The notes: a model not told the origin generated them from the letters alone. 64,000 nucleotides of DNA from PCC-9228 sp964477525 (GCA_964477525.1 CAYZHY010000002.1:33783-97782), one strand, 5' to 3'. Shown: positions 1-9,618, numbered from the stretch's first letter. Made by a program: numbers and translations.

Positions 1-1347
1 GGGTTGTATGCCTTACAGCACCGCGGGCAAGAATCTGCAGGTATTGCTACCTTTGATAGCGAAGAAGTCTTTATCCACAAAGATATGGGTTTGGTTTCCC
101 GTGTCTTTAATGAAGAAATTCTCAACAAACTAACCGGAAAAATTGCGGTCGGTCACGATCGCTATTCCACTACTGGTTCCAGCCTGATTCGTAATGCCCA
201 GCCCACTTTGGTCAATACCCGCCTGGGCAGTTTGGCTTTAGCACACAATGGCAATCTTGTCAATGTTTTGGAACTGCGGGAACAACTCAGCCAGCAAAAC
301 TGGAACTTTGTCAGCTCCACTGACTCGGAAATGATTGCTTTGGCGATCGCAAATGAGGTCAACAGCGGCAAAGACTGGCTGGAAGGAGCCATCAGCGCTT
401 TTTACCAATGCCAAGGTGCCTACAGTCTCGTTATTGGTACCCCAGACGGTCTGATGGGTGCCCGCGATCCCAGCGGCATTCGCCCACTGGTCATTGGTAC
501 ATTTCCTGGCAATCCCCAACGCTACGTCTTGGCTTCCGAAACTTGCGGTCTAGATATCATTGGTGCCGAATACCTGCGAGATGTAGAACCAGGAGAATTA
601 GTTTGGATTACCGAAGAGGGTCTTGCCTCCTTTCACTGGAGCAACCAACCCAAACCCAAACTCTGCATTTTTGAGCTCATTTACTTCTCCCGCCCCGATA
701 GCATTGTCAACCAAGAAACCCTCTACAGCTACCGCATGCGTATCGGTCGCCAGCTAGCCAAAGAATCCCCTGTAGATGCCGATTTGGTCATAGGCGTTCC
801 CGACTCCGGTATTCCCGCCGCCATCGGTTTTTCCAATGAATCTGGCATTAGCTACGGTGAAGGCTTAATCAAAAATCGTTACGTGGGTCGCACGTTCATT
901 CAGCCTACCCAATCCATGCGGGAAACTGGCATCCGCATGAAACTCAATCCCCTCAAAGACGTTCTTGAAGGCAAACGAATCATCATTGTAGACGACTCCA
1001 TCGTTCGCGGTACCACCAGCAACAAAATCGTTCAAGCCTTACGGGATGCCGGTGCCACCGAAGTACACATGCGCGTTTCTTCGCCTCCGGTAACCCATCC
1101 CTGTTTCTACGGCATCGATACTGATACCCAAGACCAATTAATGGCCGCTACCAAGTCGGTGGAAGAAATGCGGCAATATATTAATGTCGATACCCTGGCT
1201 TTTCTCTCCCACGAAGGCATGTTGCAAGCCACCGGCGACGATCCCGAAAACTTCTGCACGGCTTGTTTCGATGGCAACTATCCCATCGAAATTCCCGAAC
1301 AGTTAAAACGTTCCAAGCTGATGTTAGAACAAGCCAGCAGTACCTAA
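1..1347 (+). CDS. purF: Amidophosphoribosyltransferase PurF (5' end outside window)
   Basis: This enzyme makes 5-phosphoribosylamine from PRPP and glutamine, the first committed step of purine synthesis, in the cytosol. The frame is open from base 1 and enters at the family segment LYALQHRGQESAG, so the true start and the N-terminal catalytic cysteine lie upstream of the window. The class II glutamine amidotransferase domain fills about the first 230 residues and the phosphoribosyltransferase domain the rest. The PRPP-binding loop VDDSIVRGTT is at about residue 329. Cysteines in KLCIFELIYF, THPCFYG and FCTACF match the four ligands of the 4Fe-4S cluster of the Bacillus-type enzyme, so an iron-sulfur form is likely (family knowledge). 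The TTG at position 4 is not the real start. No gene follows on the same strand for more than 5 kb. Confidence 0.96.
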   Translation, partial: GLYALQHRGQESAGIATFDSEEVFIHKDMGLVSRVFNEEILNKLTGKIAVGHDRYSTTGSSLIRNAQPTLVNTRLGSLALAHNGNLVNVLELREQLSQQNWNFVSSTDSEMIALAIANEVNSGKDWLEGAISAFYQCQGAYSLVIGTPDGLMGARDPSGIRPLVIGTFPGNPQRYVLASETCGLDIIGAEYLRDVEPGELVWITEEGLASFHWSNQPKPKLCIFELIYFSRPDSIVNQETLYSYRMRIGRQLAKESPVDADLVIGVPDSGIPAAIGFSNESGISYGEGLIKNRYVGRTFIQPTQSMRETGIRMKLNPLKDVLEGKRIIIVDDSIVRGTTSNKIVQALRDAGATEVHMRVSSPPVTHPCFYGIDTDTQDQLMAATKSVEEMRQYINVDTLAFLSHEGMLQATGDDPENFCTACFDGNYPIEIPEQLKRSKLMLEQASST

Positions 1348-1589
1348 ATTTGCTAGCTGGAAAGTCGTTCGTAGAAAAATCCGTATCTATAAAGCCCGGA
1401 AATACGAACCAAACGATCGTCGTAGCATTCCCTAGCGATCGCATTTTCGTATAAAAAACAAAATAGGAAACTTCATAATTTCTAGCAAGCTTCCAGAAAC
1501 GTATTTCATTCGGGTATTTTATAGGCGGATACGAGCAACCAATTAGGTTCTCTGTCAGGAGCGATCTTTTGTAGGCCAAGCCTGTTTTG

Positions 1590-2213
1590 TTATTCTCTTG
1601 GCGGGGAACCTTCTACCGGACCTAAATATTTGCGCAAACACGGCGAGAAAACCTCATAAATCATGGTGAGGGGTTTCCCGTGATGCCAAAATAAATAGTG
1701 ACGTCCCCAAAACGGTCCCTGTTCGCCAAAAGCCTGTTCCAAAGCTTCCGAATGACCGTAGTGAATCCCTTGAATATCGCGGTACAGTTCCGCATGCAAC
1801 TGGGAAAGATTGTCCCAAATTGGAATCGAGCGATTTTGTAAATACTCATCCACATGGCGAACTTCCCACCAAGAGGTCGCATACGCCAATCGCTGCCCGG
1901 AGGCAGTACGCAACCAAACTTGACGGCGCAAGCGTGGCGGAGCAATTTTTTCAATCAAGGTAGGTGCCCCATCGAGATGCATGCCAATGGAAGACATGTC
2001 AATCACATCCACTTCCGTAGGTTCTCCCGTTAGCAAACGCAGGTGGCGTGTGGGCGAACCGTCTCCTAAAATTAGAATTTGCCAAGCCGGTGCCAAGGTA
2101 GAATGGGGCAGTCCCGTTTTTACAATGTCTTCGCCACCTTCCCAAATCGGATCGAGGGCATGCCAAGTGGTTTCAAAGGTGGCTTGGTTTTTGGGTTTCA
2201 ACGTCGCAGCCAA
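1590..2213 (-). CDS. Chorismate lyase-like protein (DUF98 family)
   Basis: Protein of 207 residues resembling the cyanobacterial chorismate pyruvate-lyase family, which releases 4-hydroxybenzoate for the plastoquinone head group. Visible family features are the central segment with EVDVIDMSS, the arginine-rich stretch RLRRQVWLRTASGQRLAYATSWW, shortened here to its key residues R-R-R-Q-V-W and YATSWW, and the C-terminal GRHYLFWHHGKPLTMIYEVFSP region, of which GRHYLF and IYEVFSP are the most family-like. It is convergent with purF. menG, another quinone gene, lies 1.7 kb away on the same strand, which fits a quinone role but is only suggestive. The assignment rests on recognition of the family, and the reaction is inferred. 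Confidence 0.75.
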   Translation of the reverse strand: MAATLKPKNQATFETTWHALDPIWEGGEDIVKTGLPHSTLAPAWQILILGDGSPTRHLRLLTGEPTEVDVIDMSSIGMHLDGAPTLIEKIAPPRLRRQVWLRTASGQRLAYATSWWEVRHVDEYLQNRSIPIWDNLSQLHAELYRDIQGIHYGHSEALEQAFGEQGPFWGRHYLFWHHGKPLTMIYEVFSPCLRKYLGPVEGSPPRE

Positions 2214-2561
2214 TCGCCTTTATTTAACTTAACATCTATAGGATCTATAATAGCGTCCTTTGGACTTGGGGGCACTATTTGGCAAGTTCAGAGCATGGAA
2301 GGATGGAAGCTTGGGGCAACTGAGTGAATTCCAACTTCCCAAGACTGAGCGAAGTCGAAATCGGGAGAACTTAGCGAAATCCAAGTCCTCCCACTTTTTC
2401 TCATGTTTTTTCCTGATGTAGCAAAATTATTGACGAAGACGAAAATGGTAGATGCACCCTGAGAGACTGCCCCTGGTTACCCGCCAGGGGTTTTTTTGTT
2501 CAAAATTTCCCTACCTTCCTTCGCTCTACCAGCGTGGCACCGAACTTGCTACCAGAAGTGG
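2214..2561. other. Non-coding stretch with an orphan plus-strand terminator
   Basis: No convincing ORF on either strand. It must hold the promoter of the chorismate lyase gene (minus) and the 3' end of the DUF445 gene (minus). Its one strong signal is an intrinsic terminator pointing the other way (listed separately), which implies a plus-strand transcript made here. A dispersed-repeat variant ACTGAGCGAAGTCGAAAT lies at 2344-2361. Confidence 0.6.
2470..2497 (+). terminator. Intrinsic terminator without an upstream gene
   Basis: Perfect 7-bp stem CCCCTGG / CCAGGGG around a 7-nt loop, followed by seven T. The T tract is present only on the plus strand, yet both neighbouring genes are on the minus strand, so it should end an unannotated plus-strand RNA or stop purF read-through. 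Confidence 0.8.
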
Positions 2562-3791
2562 CTAGCGAATGAAAAGCAAGACAGATTGCATGGAACCAAC
2601 CACCGTTCCTAGAATACCGCCTAAATTAACGATCGCTTGTAGTTCGGTTTTGACAATGCCCTGAATGGAAGATTCCAACTCTTGTGCCGGTGTGGCGTTC
2701 ACGCGGTCAACAATCACTTGGTCGATGTTTAAAATCGGGATGGCTTGGGCGACGATGTTCTCTAAATCCCGTTCTAAATAACGGTCCAAAACCGATGCCA
2801 ATTCTTTGCTCAAAGAATCCAAAGAAGATTCCATTATAGCTGAAGATTGCAAGCGGGTCAACAGCAATTGGGCGGCATGTTCCCAATCCACCGAATAGCT
2901 CAATCCTTGCAACAAGGAAGCACCTTCCGACTGCAAGTAACTCCGAACCGCCTCGCGCATGGTCGTACGCAACTGGCGTACTGTAGATACTGGCAAGTTC
3001 TGGAGAGATAAATCTTGCAACCAATTTTTTAGTTGGGTGCGAACTTGCAGCGATTGCATCCAATCAGCAAGATAGGCGTTGGCGGTTTCTTTTTCATCCA
3101 GGCAGAAATTCCGCAGTCGGGTTAAGGCATTGCGCAAACCGAATAAATTGGCAACTACCCAGTAGGTACCGTGGGATTTTTCTCGAAAGTTATCGTCGAT
3201 AATAGCAATATTGCGATCGGTGAGGAAATCCACCACCGTGGAACGGATCGTATCCGGTGTCAGCGCTACATCCAACAGCCAATCTGCTAATTGTTGGGCT
3301 TGAGGTTCAGTTAGCTGAAACTCCAACAAAACGCGATCGAAAATTTGATTGAGTTGGTCTTTGAGAAAATCCTCCCGACGCGCCAACACCTTCAGGAGGT
3401 TGGGCATGGATTCCCCGGTCAAATCCCGCAAGATATTGGCTAGGATTTGGGTCGTTCTCTGATTGGTATCGTATTTGACTTGGTCCAACGCCAATTGCAG
3501 CAACCAGCGAATGGCTGCTTGGGTACGTTCGGTTTGTAAAAGACGACGGGCTAAATTCTGGATTTCATCGGGGGTGAGAAGCGACCCCATGATACTATCC
3601 GATATCCGTTTTGCCAAACGGTCTTGATTGGCGGGAATCAGACCGGGGGTAAATGGCAGTTTGCGCTTGAATACATACCACGGTTGGTACGGGCGAAACA
3701 GCATTTTAATGGCTAAATCATTGGTAAAGTAGCCAATAATACCGCCTGCCACCGGTGGTGCCACCAAAAGCCAAAGTGTAGATAAATCCAA
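2562..3791 (-). CDS. DUF445 family membrane protein
   Basis: Protein of 409 residues. The N-terminus carries the DUF445 signature: a short hydrophobic segment, then GGIIGYFTNDLAIKMLFRP and PFTPGLIPANQDRLAKRI. The middle is mainly helical and charged, with long stretches of leucine, glutamine and arginine. A second hydrophobic segment (LGGILGTVVGSM) closes the protein, which suggests two membrane anchors with a soluble domain between them. The biochemical function of the family is not established. It is followed on the same strand by the chorismate lyase gene after about 350 bases, so the two are probably transcribed separately. Confidence 0.85.
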   Translation of the reverse strand: MDLSTLWLLVAPPVAGGIIGYFTNDLAIKMLFRPYQPWYVFKRKLPFTPGLIPANQDRLAKRISDSIMGSLLTPDEIQNLARRLLQTERTQAAIRWLLQLALDQVKYDTNQRTTQILANILRDLTGESMPNLLKVLARREDFLKDQLNQIFDRVLLEFQLTEPQAQQLADWLLDVALTPDTIRSTVVDFLTDRNIAIIDDNFREKSHGTYWVVANLFGLRNALTRLRNFCLDEKETANAYLADWMQSLQVRTQLKNWLQDLSLQNLPVSTVRQLRTTMREAVRSYLQSEGASLLQGLSYSVDWEHAAQLLLTRLQSSAIMESSLDSLSKELASVLDRYLERDLENIVAQAIPILNIDQVIVDRVNATPAQELESSIQGIVKTELQAIVNLGGILGTVVGSMQSVLLFIR

Positions 3792-3855
3792 AGCTATGCT
3801 AAATCGAAATTTGCTTGCTACACGAGCGACTGCAGCTCGAAAGCTCGACAGCCCA

Positions 3856-3886
3856 ACTGAGCTTGTCGAAGCCTGAGCTTGACGAG
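3856..3886. repeat. Short dispersed repeats of the CTGAGCTTGTCGAAG family
   Basis: ACTGAGCTTGTCGAAG at 3856-3871 is followed by the variant CTGAGCTTGACGAG at 3873-3886. Related sequences are at 2344-2361 and 39755-39775. Such TTCGACAAGCTCAG-type repeats are widespread small intergenic repeats in bacteria. Confidence 0.6.
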
Positions 3887-3958
3887 ATCTAAGTTTGCCG
3901 AAGTCTCAACTCAGTCTTTATTGGGGAAACGTTATGGCAACTGAGTGAGAGGAGAAAT

Positions 3959-4636
3959 TTATAGTTTTGTAACTACCAGCACTCCCATTATACCGCTTGC
4001 TATGGGATAGTGAACGGCTTTGGCAAATCCTACCTGCAATGCTATGTCGATTTGCTCTTGGCCATTGGGAAAACGCTCGATGCTGGGCGCTAAATAGGCA
4101 TATTCCGCTTCCAATCCCATTTGCGAGGCGATAGGTACCACCAGGTTTTGCAAGTACCATTGTTGAAACTGACGCATTTGGGGATGGTTGGGGCGATGGA
4201 AGTCCAAAATGGCGGCTTGGGCTGTTGGTTTCAAAACTCGGTGAATTTCTTGCAGGGAGGCAGGGATATCGGCAACGTTGCGCAAGCCATACCCCATGGT
4301 CGCCGCATCAAAAAAATTATCGGCAAAGGGCAAATGGAGAACGTCGGCTTCAATCCAAGAGATTTCTGGATAGCCAAAACTGCGATTTCGAGCGAGTTGT
4401 AGCTGTTCTGGCGCAAAATCTACACCGTAAACGTGACCGGTTTTCCCTACCTGCCATGCTAGCGATCGCGCTAAATCCCCGCTACCGCAACACAAATCCA
4501 AACAGGTATCTGCCGAACCAGCCTGACTCCATTTGACAGCCATCATTTTCCAAATCCGATGCTGCCCCAAACTAAACCAATCGTTTAAGCGATCGTAAAC
4601 GGGGGCAATACGGTCGAATAAAGTTTTAACACTCAT
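3959..4636 (-). CDS. menG: Demethylphylloquinone/demethylmenaquinone methyltransferase (MenG/UbiE family)
   Basis: SAM-dependent C-methyltransferase of 225 residues, the usual family length. The SAM-binding motif CLDLCCGSGDLA is at about residue 45, followed by VYGVDFAPEQL, the acidic residue that contacts the ribose. The C-terminal half has the family segments GYGLRNV and EIHRVLKP. In cyanobacteria this family adds the ring methyl group in the last step of phylloquinone synthesis, for photosystem I. The start is supported by the conserved opening LFDRIAPVYDRLNDW. It stands alone, with the DUF445 gene downstream on the same strand after about 170 bases that contain repeats. Confidence 0.9.
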   Translation of the reverse strand: MSVKTLFDRIAPVYDRLNDWFSLGQHRIWKMMAVKWSQAGSADTCLDLCCGSGDLARSLAWQVGKTGHVYGVDFAPEQLQLARNRSFGYPEISWIEADVLHLPFADNFFDAATMGYGLRNVADIPASLQEIHRVLKPTAQAAILDFHRPNHPQMRQFQQWYLQNLVVPIASQMGLEAEYAYLAPSIERFPNGQEQIDIALQVGFAKAVHYPIASGIMGVLVVTKL

Positions 4637-4909
4637 GAGCCTATGTTGACCAAGGAAGGAAAAAATTATCTAACTCTGGCCTGGTGATAATTAGCGAATG
4701 GAGGGCATAGGGCCGAACCACCCTTTACAGACAAAAAAAATTTCGCAGCTACGATTCGCAAATTGCTCCCTACTGGAAATACTTCAGTTGAGAACATTTT
4801 GATAACATTGCAGATCTGCTTTCAGTGCATGGGCGCGAGCACTTGTCAGAAAATACTTGTAGAAAGGGTAGTATGGTTGCGCTCAGGTGCCTGATTGCCA
4901 CCATCCATA

Positions 4910-5851
4910 CTAGCCGTTACGTACTGTATTTAAGGTTAGGGCTACTTGCTGGCAGGCTAGATAGATTGTATCCAGTTCTTCTTCCTTAATGGGAGCCGCT
5001 TCTTGCCATTGCAACGACAAAATAGCCAGCAGCGTTTCCCGATACATAATTGGAACCACCAAATGTGCTTGAATGCCCGTATTTTGATAGTGTTCTAGTT
5101 GGGAAAGTTCTTTATCTTTGCCAATATTGGCGCTAACCTTAATTTGGTGTTGGGAGATCGCTTGTTCTACCAATGGATCGTTGGCCAGCCAGCTCAAATC
5201 GATATCTTGGGGATTGTAAGTCCCTGCAGTTGACAACCTCTCCCCTTCTACCAACTGTAAAACAGCACCATCGGCGGTGAAATTTTCTGCAAATGCTTTG
5301 GCAATTGGTTCGAGGCAATCTTCGAGCGTGTTGGCTTCTTGGGCCACTTGTAAAATAGCAGCCATTAACTGAGTATGGGCTTGAGCCCGCAGCAATTCTT
5401 CGCTTCTTTTTTGAATTAAACTGTAGGTTTGGGCTGCATTTTGGACAACTTCTTTCAGTTCTTTAGGATCCCAGGGTTTGGTAATGTATTTATAAACTTG
5501 TCCGGAATTAATCGCTTCTACTAAATCTTCTATATCGGTAAACCCAGTTAAAATAATCCGTACGGTATTGGGAAACTCCGACAGGGTTTTGCTGAGAAAT
5601 TCGGTTCCTTTCATCTCCGGCATTCTTTGGTCGGAGATAATCACCGCCACTTCTCCCTGTTCTTTGAGAATTTCTAGGGCATTTACCCCGCTATCGGCTT
5701 TGAAAACATTAAATTCCCGCCGGAAGGTGCGGTAAAGCAAGTCTAGGTTGTCGGGTTCGTCATCGACGACCAACATTTTGGGCTTTTTCGATCGCATAGC
5801 TTTCTTCAGCTGACTTTTAATTTCCTCTAGATCTTGAATGGCATTATCCAT
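4910..5851 (-). CDS. Response regulator with REC and GAF domains
   Basis: Protein of 313 residues. After a short charged helix, a receiver domain spans about residues 25-145: MLVVDDEPDN (acidic pocket D30/D31), the phosphoacceptor D74 in IISDQRMPEM, the T in ILTGFTD, and K in YKYITKPWDP. A helical linker (LIQKRSEELLRAQAHTQ) leads to a GAF domain from about residue 165 to 310. There is no DNA-binding, HD, GGDEF or kinase domain, so it probably relays a phosphoryl signal to a partner protein, or the GAF binds a ligand or chromophore. No chromophore cysteine is evident. No cognate kinase gene is adjacent. Confidence 0.88.
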   Translation of the reverse strand: MDNAIQDLEEIKSQLKKAMRSKKPKMLVVDDEPDNLDLLYRTFRREFNVFKADSGVNALEILKEQGEVAVIISDQRMPEMKGTEFLSKTLSEFPNTVRIILTGFTDIEDLVEAINSGQVYKYITKPWDPKELKEVVQNAAQTYSLIQKRSEELLRAQAHTQLMAAILQVAQEANTLEDCLEPIAKAFAENFTADGAVLQLVEGERLSTAGTYNPQDIDLSWLANDPLVEQAISQHQIKVSANIGKDKELSQLEHYQNTGIQAHLVVPIMYRETLLAILSLQWQEAAPIKEEELDTIYLACQQVALTLNTVRNG

Positions 5852-6737
5852 AGAATTTTGTCATCTCCACTCAGAATATTTGTGGTGATTGGGAGGTCTT
5901 TGTTAAAAATTCACCATACAGCTTGGCTGGTATTTTTCTATAGTTGGTTTGCAAATACTGACAGAATCTATACTTCTCGATAGAAATTTCCCAAACCTCC
6001 CCATAGTGGCCTTGCGAAACCGGCCAACTGCCCTTTCCTCAAAGCTAGCAAGCTGCTCGTTACCGATCGGTTCTGCTACCTTTGCAACCACCGAGAATAT
6101 CCACAGATCCGGATAAAATAAAAACATAAATGGTACTTAACGGTGCTTTGGCTCTACCATAACAGGTTTGGCGATCGCACCCAAGGTAGCAATGCTTACG
6201 TACGATTGCTGGAAGCGAGGAAAACGCCAAGTTGTTCGGCTTAGTTTTTAAATATAGCTTGCTACCAACCAAAGTACTGGCAAGATTATATTTTTTTATA
6301 ATTCCCATGGCTAGTTGGCCCCTTCAGGAACACAAAAAAACCAAATGACTATCTGTAGTATAGATGTATTATTTGCGCTAGAATCGGTTTGATTGGTACA
6401 GCGAAAACATTTGCTGGAGCTAGCAACCTTGGCAGTGGTCTCGCCAACACTAGGGATGGCTACTGCTCGACTTGAACTGGCGATCTGAGCATTGGTGCTG
6501 TGTTGCCATCGATGGGCAAAAGCACCTGCCAATTTATCGTTCCCTCAAATGGTACCGAACGATCGCCAGCACTCATGCTAGCACCTAGAGCGTCCTCGCG
6601 TCGCTTTTCATTGCCTATCTAAAAAACTACGTTGAACAATCAATTGCCTTGGGCAGCGAATCTAGCTTTCGGTTCCTACGCCCGGGCATCTATCTCTTAC
6701 CTCCAAAACTCACAAACCAGCGAGGAGGCATATCACT
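5852..6737. other. Long non-coding stretch between divergent genes
   Basis: About 890 bases with no ORF that resembles a protein. It separates the divergently transcribed response regulator and HNH genes and must contain both promoters. I found no tRNA, terminator or repeat in it apart from one HIP1 octamer near 6171. Decayed genes cannot be excluded. Confidence 0.4.
6723..6728 (+). promoter_or_regulatory. Ribosome binding site that fixes a TTG start
   Basis: A perfect AGGAGG lies nine bases before the TTG at 6738 of the HNH gene, which supports that rare start codon over any downstream ATG. Confidence 0.75.
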
Positions 6738-7280
6738 TTGAGTTGTACGAACAACGTTCTGGCACATTCGGTGGTAGTCTTTTCCGCCAACTACCTCCCC
6801 TTAACCCGCATCAATATCAAACGTGCTATCGTTTTGTTGCTAGCGGGAAAAGCAGAACCCGTCCATTTTATGACTTCTGCCGTCACCACTTGGACGGTGC
6901 ATGCCCCCAGCTTGGTTCTGCAAGTACCAGAATATATTCGCTTGACCACCAGCAATCGCGATCGCTTGTGGAAAGCCCCATCGGTAAGCCGCCGGGAAGT
7001 GCTCAAACGCGATCGCCATACCTGCCAGTATTGCGGTAGCAACAAGCACCTAACTTTGGATCACGTTTTGCCCCGTTCCCGAGGCGGCACCGATACTTGG
7101 GAAAATGTGGTTGCGGCTTGTACCACTTGCAACGGTCGCAAAGGCAATCGTACCCCAGAAGAAGCCAAAATGCCCTTACGCAACCAGCCCAAAGCTCCGG
7201 TGCATCCAGTTCTTGCCTTTGCGGAAGAATTTTGGCGTCACCAAGCCGACCCCCTACAACAAAAACCCAAGCAACTATAA
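6738..7280 (+). CDS. HNH endonuclease family protein
   Basis: Protein of 180 residues with an HNH nuclease domain at about residues 85-140: CQYCGSN (first zinc pair), LDHVLPRSRGG (catalytic His region), NVVAACTTCNGRKGNRTPEEA (Asn and second zinc pair, of which the core is CTTCNGRKG). The N-terminal 80 residues, with VVVFSANYLPLTRINIKRAI and a hydrophobic LLLAGKAE segment, are typical of the solitary HNH proteins found in many cyanobacteria. Their function is unknown, and nothing nearby suggests a restriction system, intron or phage. The TTG start is chosen because of a strong upstream AGGAGG. An intrinsic terminator follows directly. Confidence 0.88.
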   Translation: MSCTNNVLAHSVVVFSANYLPLTRINIKRAIVLLLAGKAEPVHFMTSAVTTWTVHAPSLVLQVPEYIRLTTSNRDRLWKAPSVSRREVLKRDRHTCQYCGSNKHLTLDHVLPRSRGGTDTWENVVAACTTCNGRKGNRTPEEAKMPLRNQPKAPVHPVLAFAEEFWRHQADPLQQKPKQL

Positions 7281-7291
7281 TATCAAACTTT

Positions 7292-7324
7292 GAGGAGCGT
7301 TGCTAGAAAAAACGCTCCTCTTTT
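7292..7324 (+). terminator. Intrinsic terminator of the HNH gene
   Basis: 10-bp stem GAGGAGCGTT / AACGCTCCTC with a 9-nt loop and a short T run. It sits 11 bases after the HNH stop and also separates it from the convergent argG. Confidence 0.8.
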
Positions 7325-7372
7325 ATCTATACAAACTCTCTAGCGCTCATTTTTGCCAAACCAGCTCCCATT

Positions 7373-8578
7373 TTAAGACTTACGCCGGCTTTGCGACCAA
7401 ATGCGCGTGGGCAATCCCCAAACGTAAATAAATCCTTCTGCCGCTTTGTGGTCGAACTGGTCTTGGTCCCCATAAGTAGCCATATCCTCTGCATAAAGGG
7501 ATTTTGGCGATTTACGTCCTACCACCGTGGCATGGCCTTTAAACAGCTTCAAGCGTATCGTACCGGATACCTGTTCTTGGGTTTTTTCCACAAAGGCATC
7601 CAAAGCTTCTTTCAGGGGACTGTACCACAAACCGTTGTACACCAGCTCGCTGTAGGTTTGCTCGATACCGCGTTTGTACTGGGTGATATCCGAGGTAAGG
7701 GTCAAGCTTTCCAAATCTTGGTGTGCTTGCACCAACACCATCAACGCCGGTGCCTCGTAAATTTCCCGAGATTTGATACCCACTAGGCGGTTTTCCACCA
7801 TATCGATTCTACCGACACCATGGCGCCCCGCAATTTCATTGAGTTGGGAGATCAAATCCACCGGGTTGCAAGCCGTACCGTTCACTGTGGTGGGAAGGCC
7901 TCGTTCGAAACCAATCTCCACGTACTCCGGCTCATCTGGTGTTTCGGCAATGGCTTTTGCCATCACAAACACTTCCTCCGGCGGTTCTACCCAAGGATCT
8001 TCCAAGGGTCCAGCCTCAATACTACGACCCAACAAATTGCGATCGATACTATACGGCGAAGACTTCTTCACCGGTGCCGGAATGCCACAACGCTCTCCAT
8101 AAGCAATCGTCGCTTCCCGACTCATGCCCCACTCCCGGGCAGGTGCTAAAACCTTTAAATCGGGATTGAGCGCGGCAATAGACACATCAAAACGTACCTG
8201 GTCGTTGCCTTTTCCCGTACAGCCGTGTGCCACTGCATCGGCACCGTATTTTTCCGCCGCTTCCACCAACAACCGGGCAATCAACGGTCTGCCTAATGCC
8301 GTTGAGAGGGGATAGCGGTCTTCATACATCGCATTGGCTTGAATCGCCGGGAAAACATAGTCGCGAACAAACGTTTCCCGCGCATCTTCCACCAACGATT
8401 CGCTGGCACCTGCTTCAAAAGCCTTTTTGCGAACTGGTTCCAACTCATCTCCCTGACCCAAATCCGCAGCCAGCGTGATGACCTCTTCAATCCCCCACTC
8501 ATTTTTGAGATAGGGAATACACACAGACGTATCTACACCACCGGAATATGCCAATACCACTTTTTTGGCGCGACCCAT
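7373..8578 (-). CDS. argG: Argininosuccinate synthase
   Basis: Catalyses ATP-dependent joining of citrulline and aspartate, the seventh step of arginine synthesis. The ATP pyrophosphatase P-loop AYSGGVDTS is at about residue 10. The family segments AHGCTGKGNDQVRFD and YSIDRNLLGRSIEAG are intact. The 401-residue length is normal. I place the start at the ATG giving MGRAKKVVLAYSGG: a GGAG lies six bases upstream, and the in-frame TTG four codons earlier overlaps that site. It is a single-gene unit, convergent with the HNH gene. Confidence 0.96.
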   Translation of the reverse strand: MGRAKKVVLAYSGGVDTSVCIPYLKNEWGIEEVITLAADLGQGDELEPVRKKAFEAGASESLVEDARETFVRDYVFPAIQANAMYEDRYPLSTALGRPLIARLLVEAAEKYGADAVAHGCTGKGNDQVRFDVSIAALNPDLKVLAPAREWGMSREATIAYGERCGIPAPVKKSSPYSIDRNLLGRSIEAGPLEDPWVEPPEEVFVMAKAIAETPDEPEYVEIGFERGLPTTVNGTACNPVDLISQLNEIAGRHGVGRIDMVENRLVGIKSREIYEAPALMVLVQAHQDLESLTLTSDITQYKRGIEQTYSELVYNGLWYSPLKEALDAFVEKTQEQVSGTIRLKLFKGHATVVGRKSPKSLYAEDMATYGDQDQFDHKAAEGFIYVWGLPTRIWSQSRRKS

Positions 8579-8749
8579 TACACACTCCAAATAAATAGTT
8601 ACACCGAATTCCTATTATCTACCCCACGTTGTTCCATGGCGATGGTCTGAATGTCTAGATTTCTCTACACAGCAGCCAATCTTAGCCAGATAGCGAGTAG
8701 CGAAGACGCCTCAACCCAGTCCCCATACCACCTACAGCCATATTTACTG

Positions 8750-9574
8750 CTAAATTCTGGTGTGTAGGTTCTTCTCCAAATTTTCTATATACAAATCAAT
8801 GTCATGGTCTTCAAAACCATCCGTTCCCGGTTCTCCCAAAGCCAAAAAACGACCGTAAATGCGATCGAACACTCGCTGCCACCAAGGCATTTGCGATTTT
8901 AGTTGCCCTTTGGCGTTGAAATAGCACAGCGTTCCCGCATGGGTGTAGTTTAAAAGAAAAGGAACCCGGCAAATGGCATCGTTGTTGTTGACAAAACGAA
9001 AATACTTTGATTTGAACTCCGCATCCAACTGTTTGGCAAATGTCTTGTTAAAGACCCGTGGCTGTCCAAAAGTATATGCCCCTCGAATATCAATATTTTC
9101 CTCTCGAAATCTTGCCAGCGACACGCTAGCCAAAGCCCCACCCAAGCTGTGACCGGTTACCCAAACGGTCTGGTTTTGGTCTCGAAACAAATTCACCCTT
9201 TCCGAAATGGGAGACCAAATCCGATCCAAAGCCGAAGCAAAGCCCCTGTGAACCATAGCACCGGCGTAGTGTGACGATTCTTTACCGCTGCGGGTTTTCC
9301 ATAACGTTTGCGCCAAACGGACATTCGTACGCCAATCCTCAGCTTCGTCGGTACCTCGAAATACGACAAAAATGGCATCGTCTTTTCCGGCTATCCAAGC
9401 TTCTGTTGCGGTCATCTCGTCTCCCAGAAAGAAGAATTTACTAAAGCCCCATTGTTCGACTGTTTCCTGAATAGTGGATTCGCTTTGGTAAGCCAGTTTG
9501 GAAGCTTTGGCCAGCCACAAGGCGTTGGTGGGGGTATAGGCAGTGGTATGGGCATTAAAGGTAAAAGATGTCAT
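8750..9574 (-). CDS. Class 3 lipase family protein
   Basis: Protein of 274 residues with the alpha/beta hydrolase fold of lipase class 3. The nucleophile elbow GHSLGG is at about residue 142, preceded by VVFRGTDEAEDWRTN (oxyanion-hole region). The probable catalytic Asp lies in VNNNDAICRVP and the His in FEDHDIDLYI. No signal peptide is seen, so it is probably cytosolic or peripheral to membranes. Substrates could be acylglycerols or galactolipids, but the sequence does not settle this. The downstream aldo/keto reductase gene is on the same strand but lies upstream in transcription, 44 bases away, so the two may be cotranscribed. Confidence 0.88.
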   Translation of the reverse strand: MTSFTFNAHTTAYTPTNALWLAKASKLAYQSESTIQETVEQWGFSKFFFLGDEMTATEAWIAGKDDAIFVVFRGTDEAEDWRTNVRLAQTLWKTRSGKESSHYAGAMVHRGFASALDRIWSPISERVNLFRDQNQTVWVTGHSLGGALASVSLARFREENIDIRGAYTFGQPRVFNKTFAKQLDAEFKSKYFRFVNNNDAICRVPFLLNYTHAGTLCYFNAKGQLKSQMPWWQRVFDRIYGRFLALGEPGTDGFEDHDIDLYIENLEKNLHTRI

Positions 9575-9618
9575 GGCTCTTGCGAGATAACAAAATAAAT
9601 GGGAAAACGAGAAACCAA

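Noticed and set aside
6632..7039. Plus-strand ORF overlapping the HNH gene in another frame
   Set aside because: The HNH frame has clear motifs and a strong ribosome site; this one has none.
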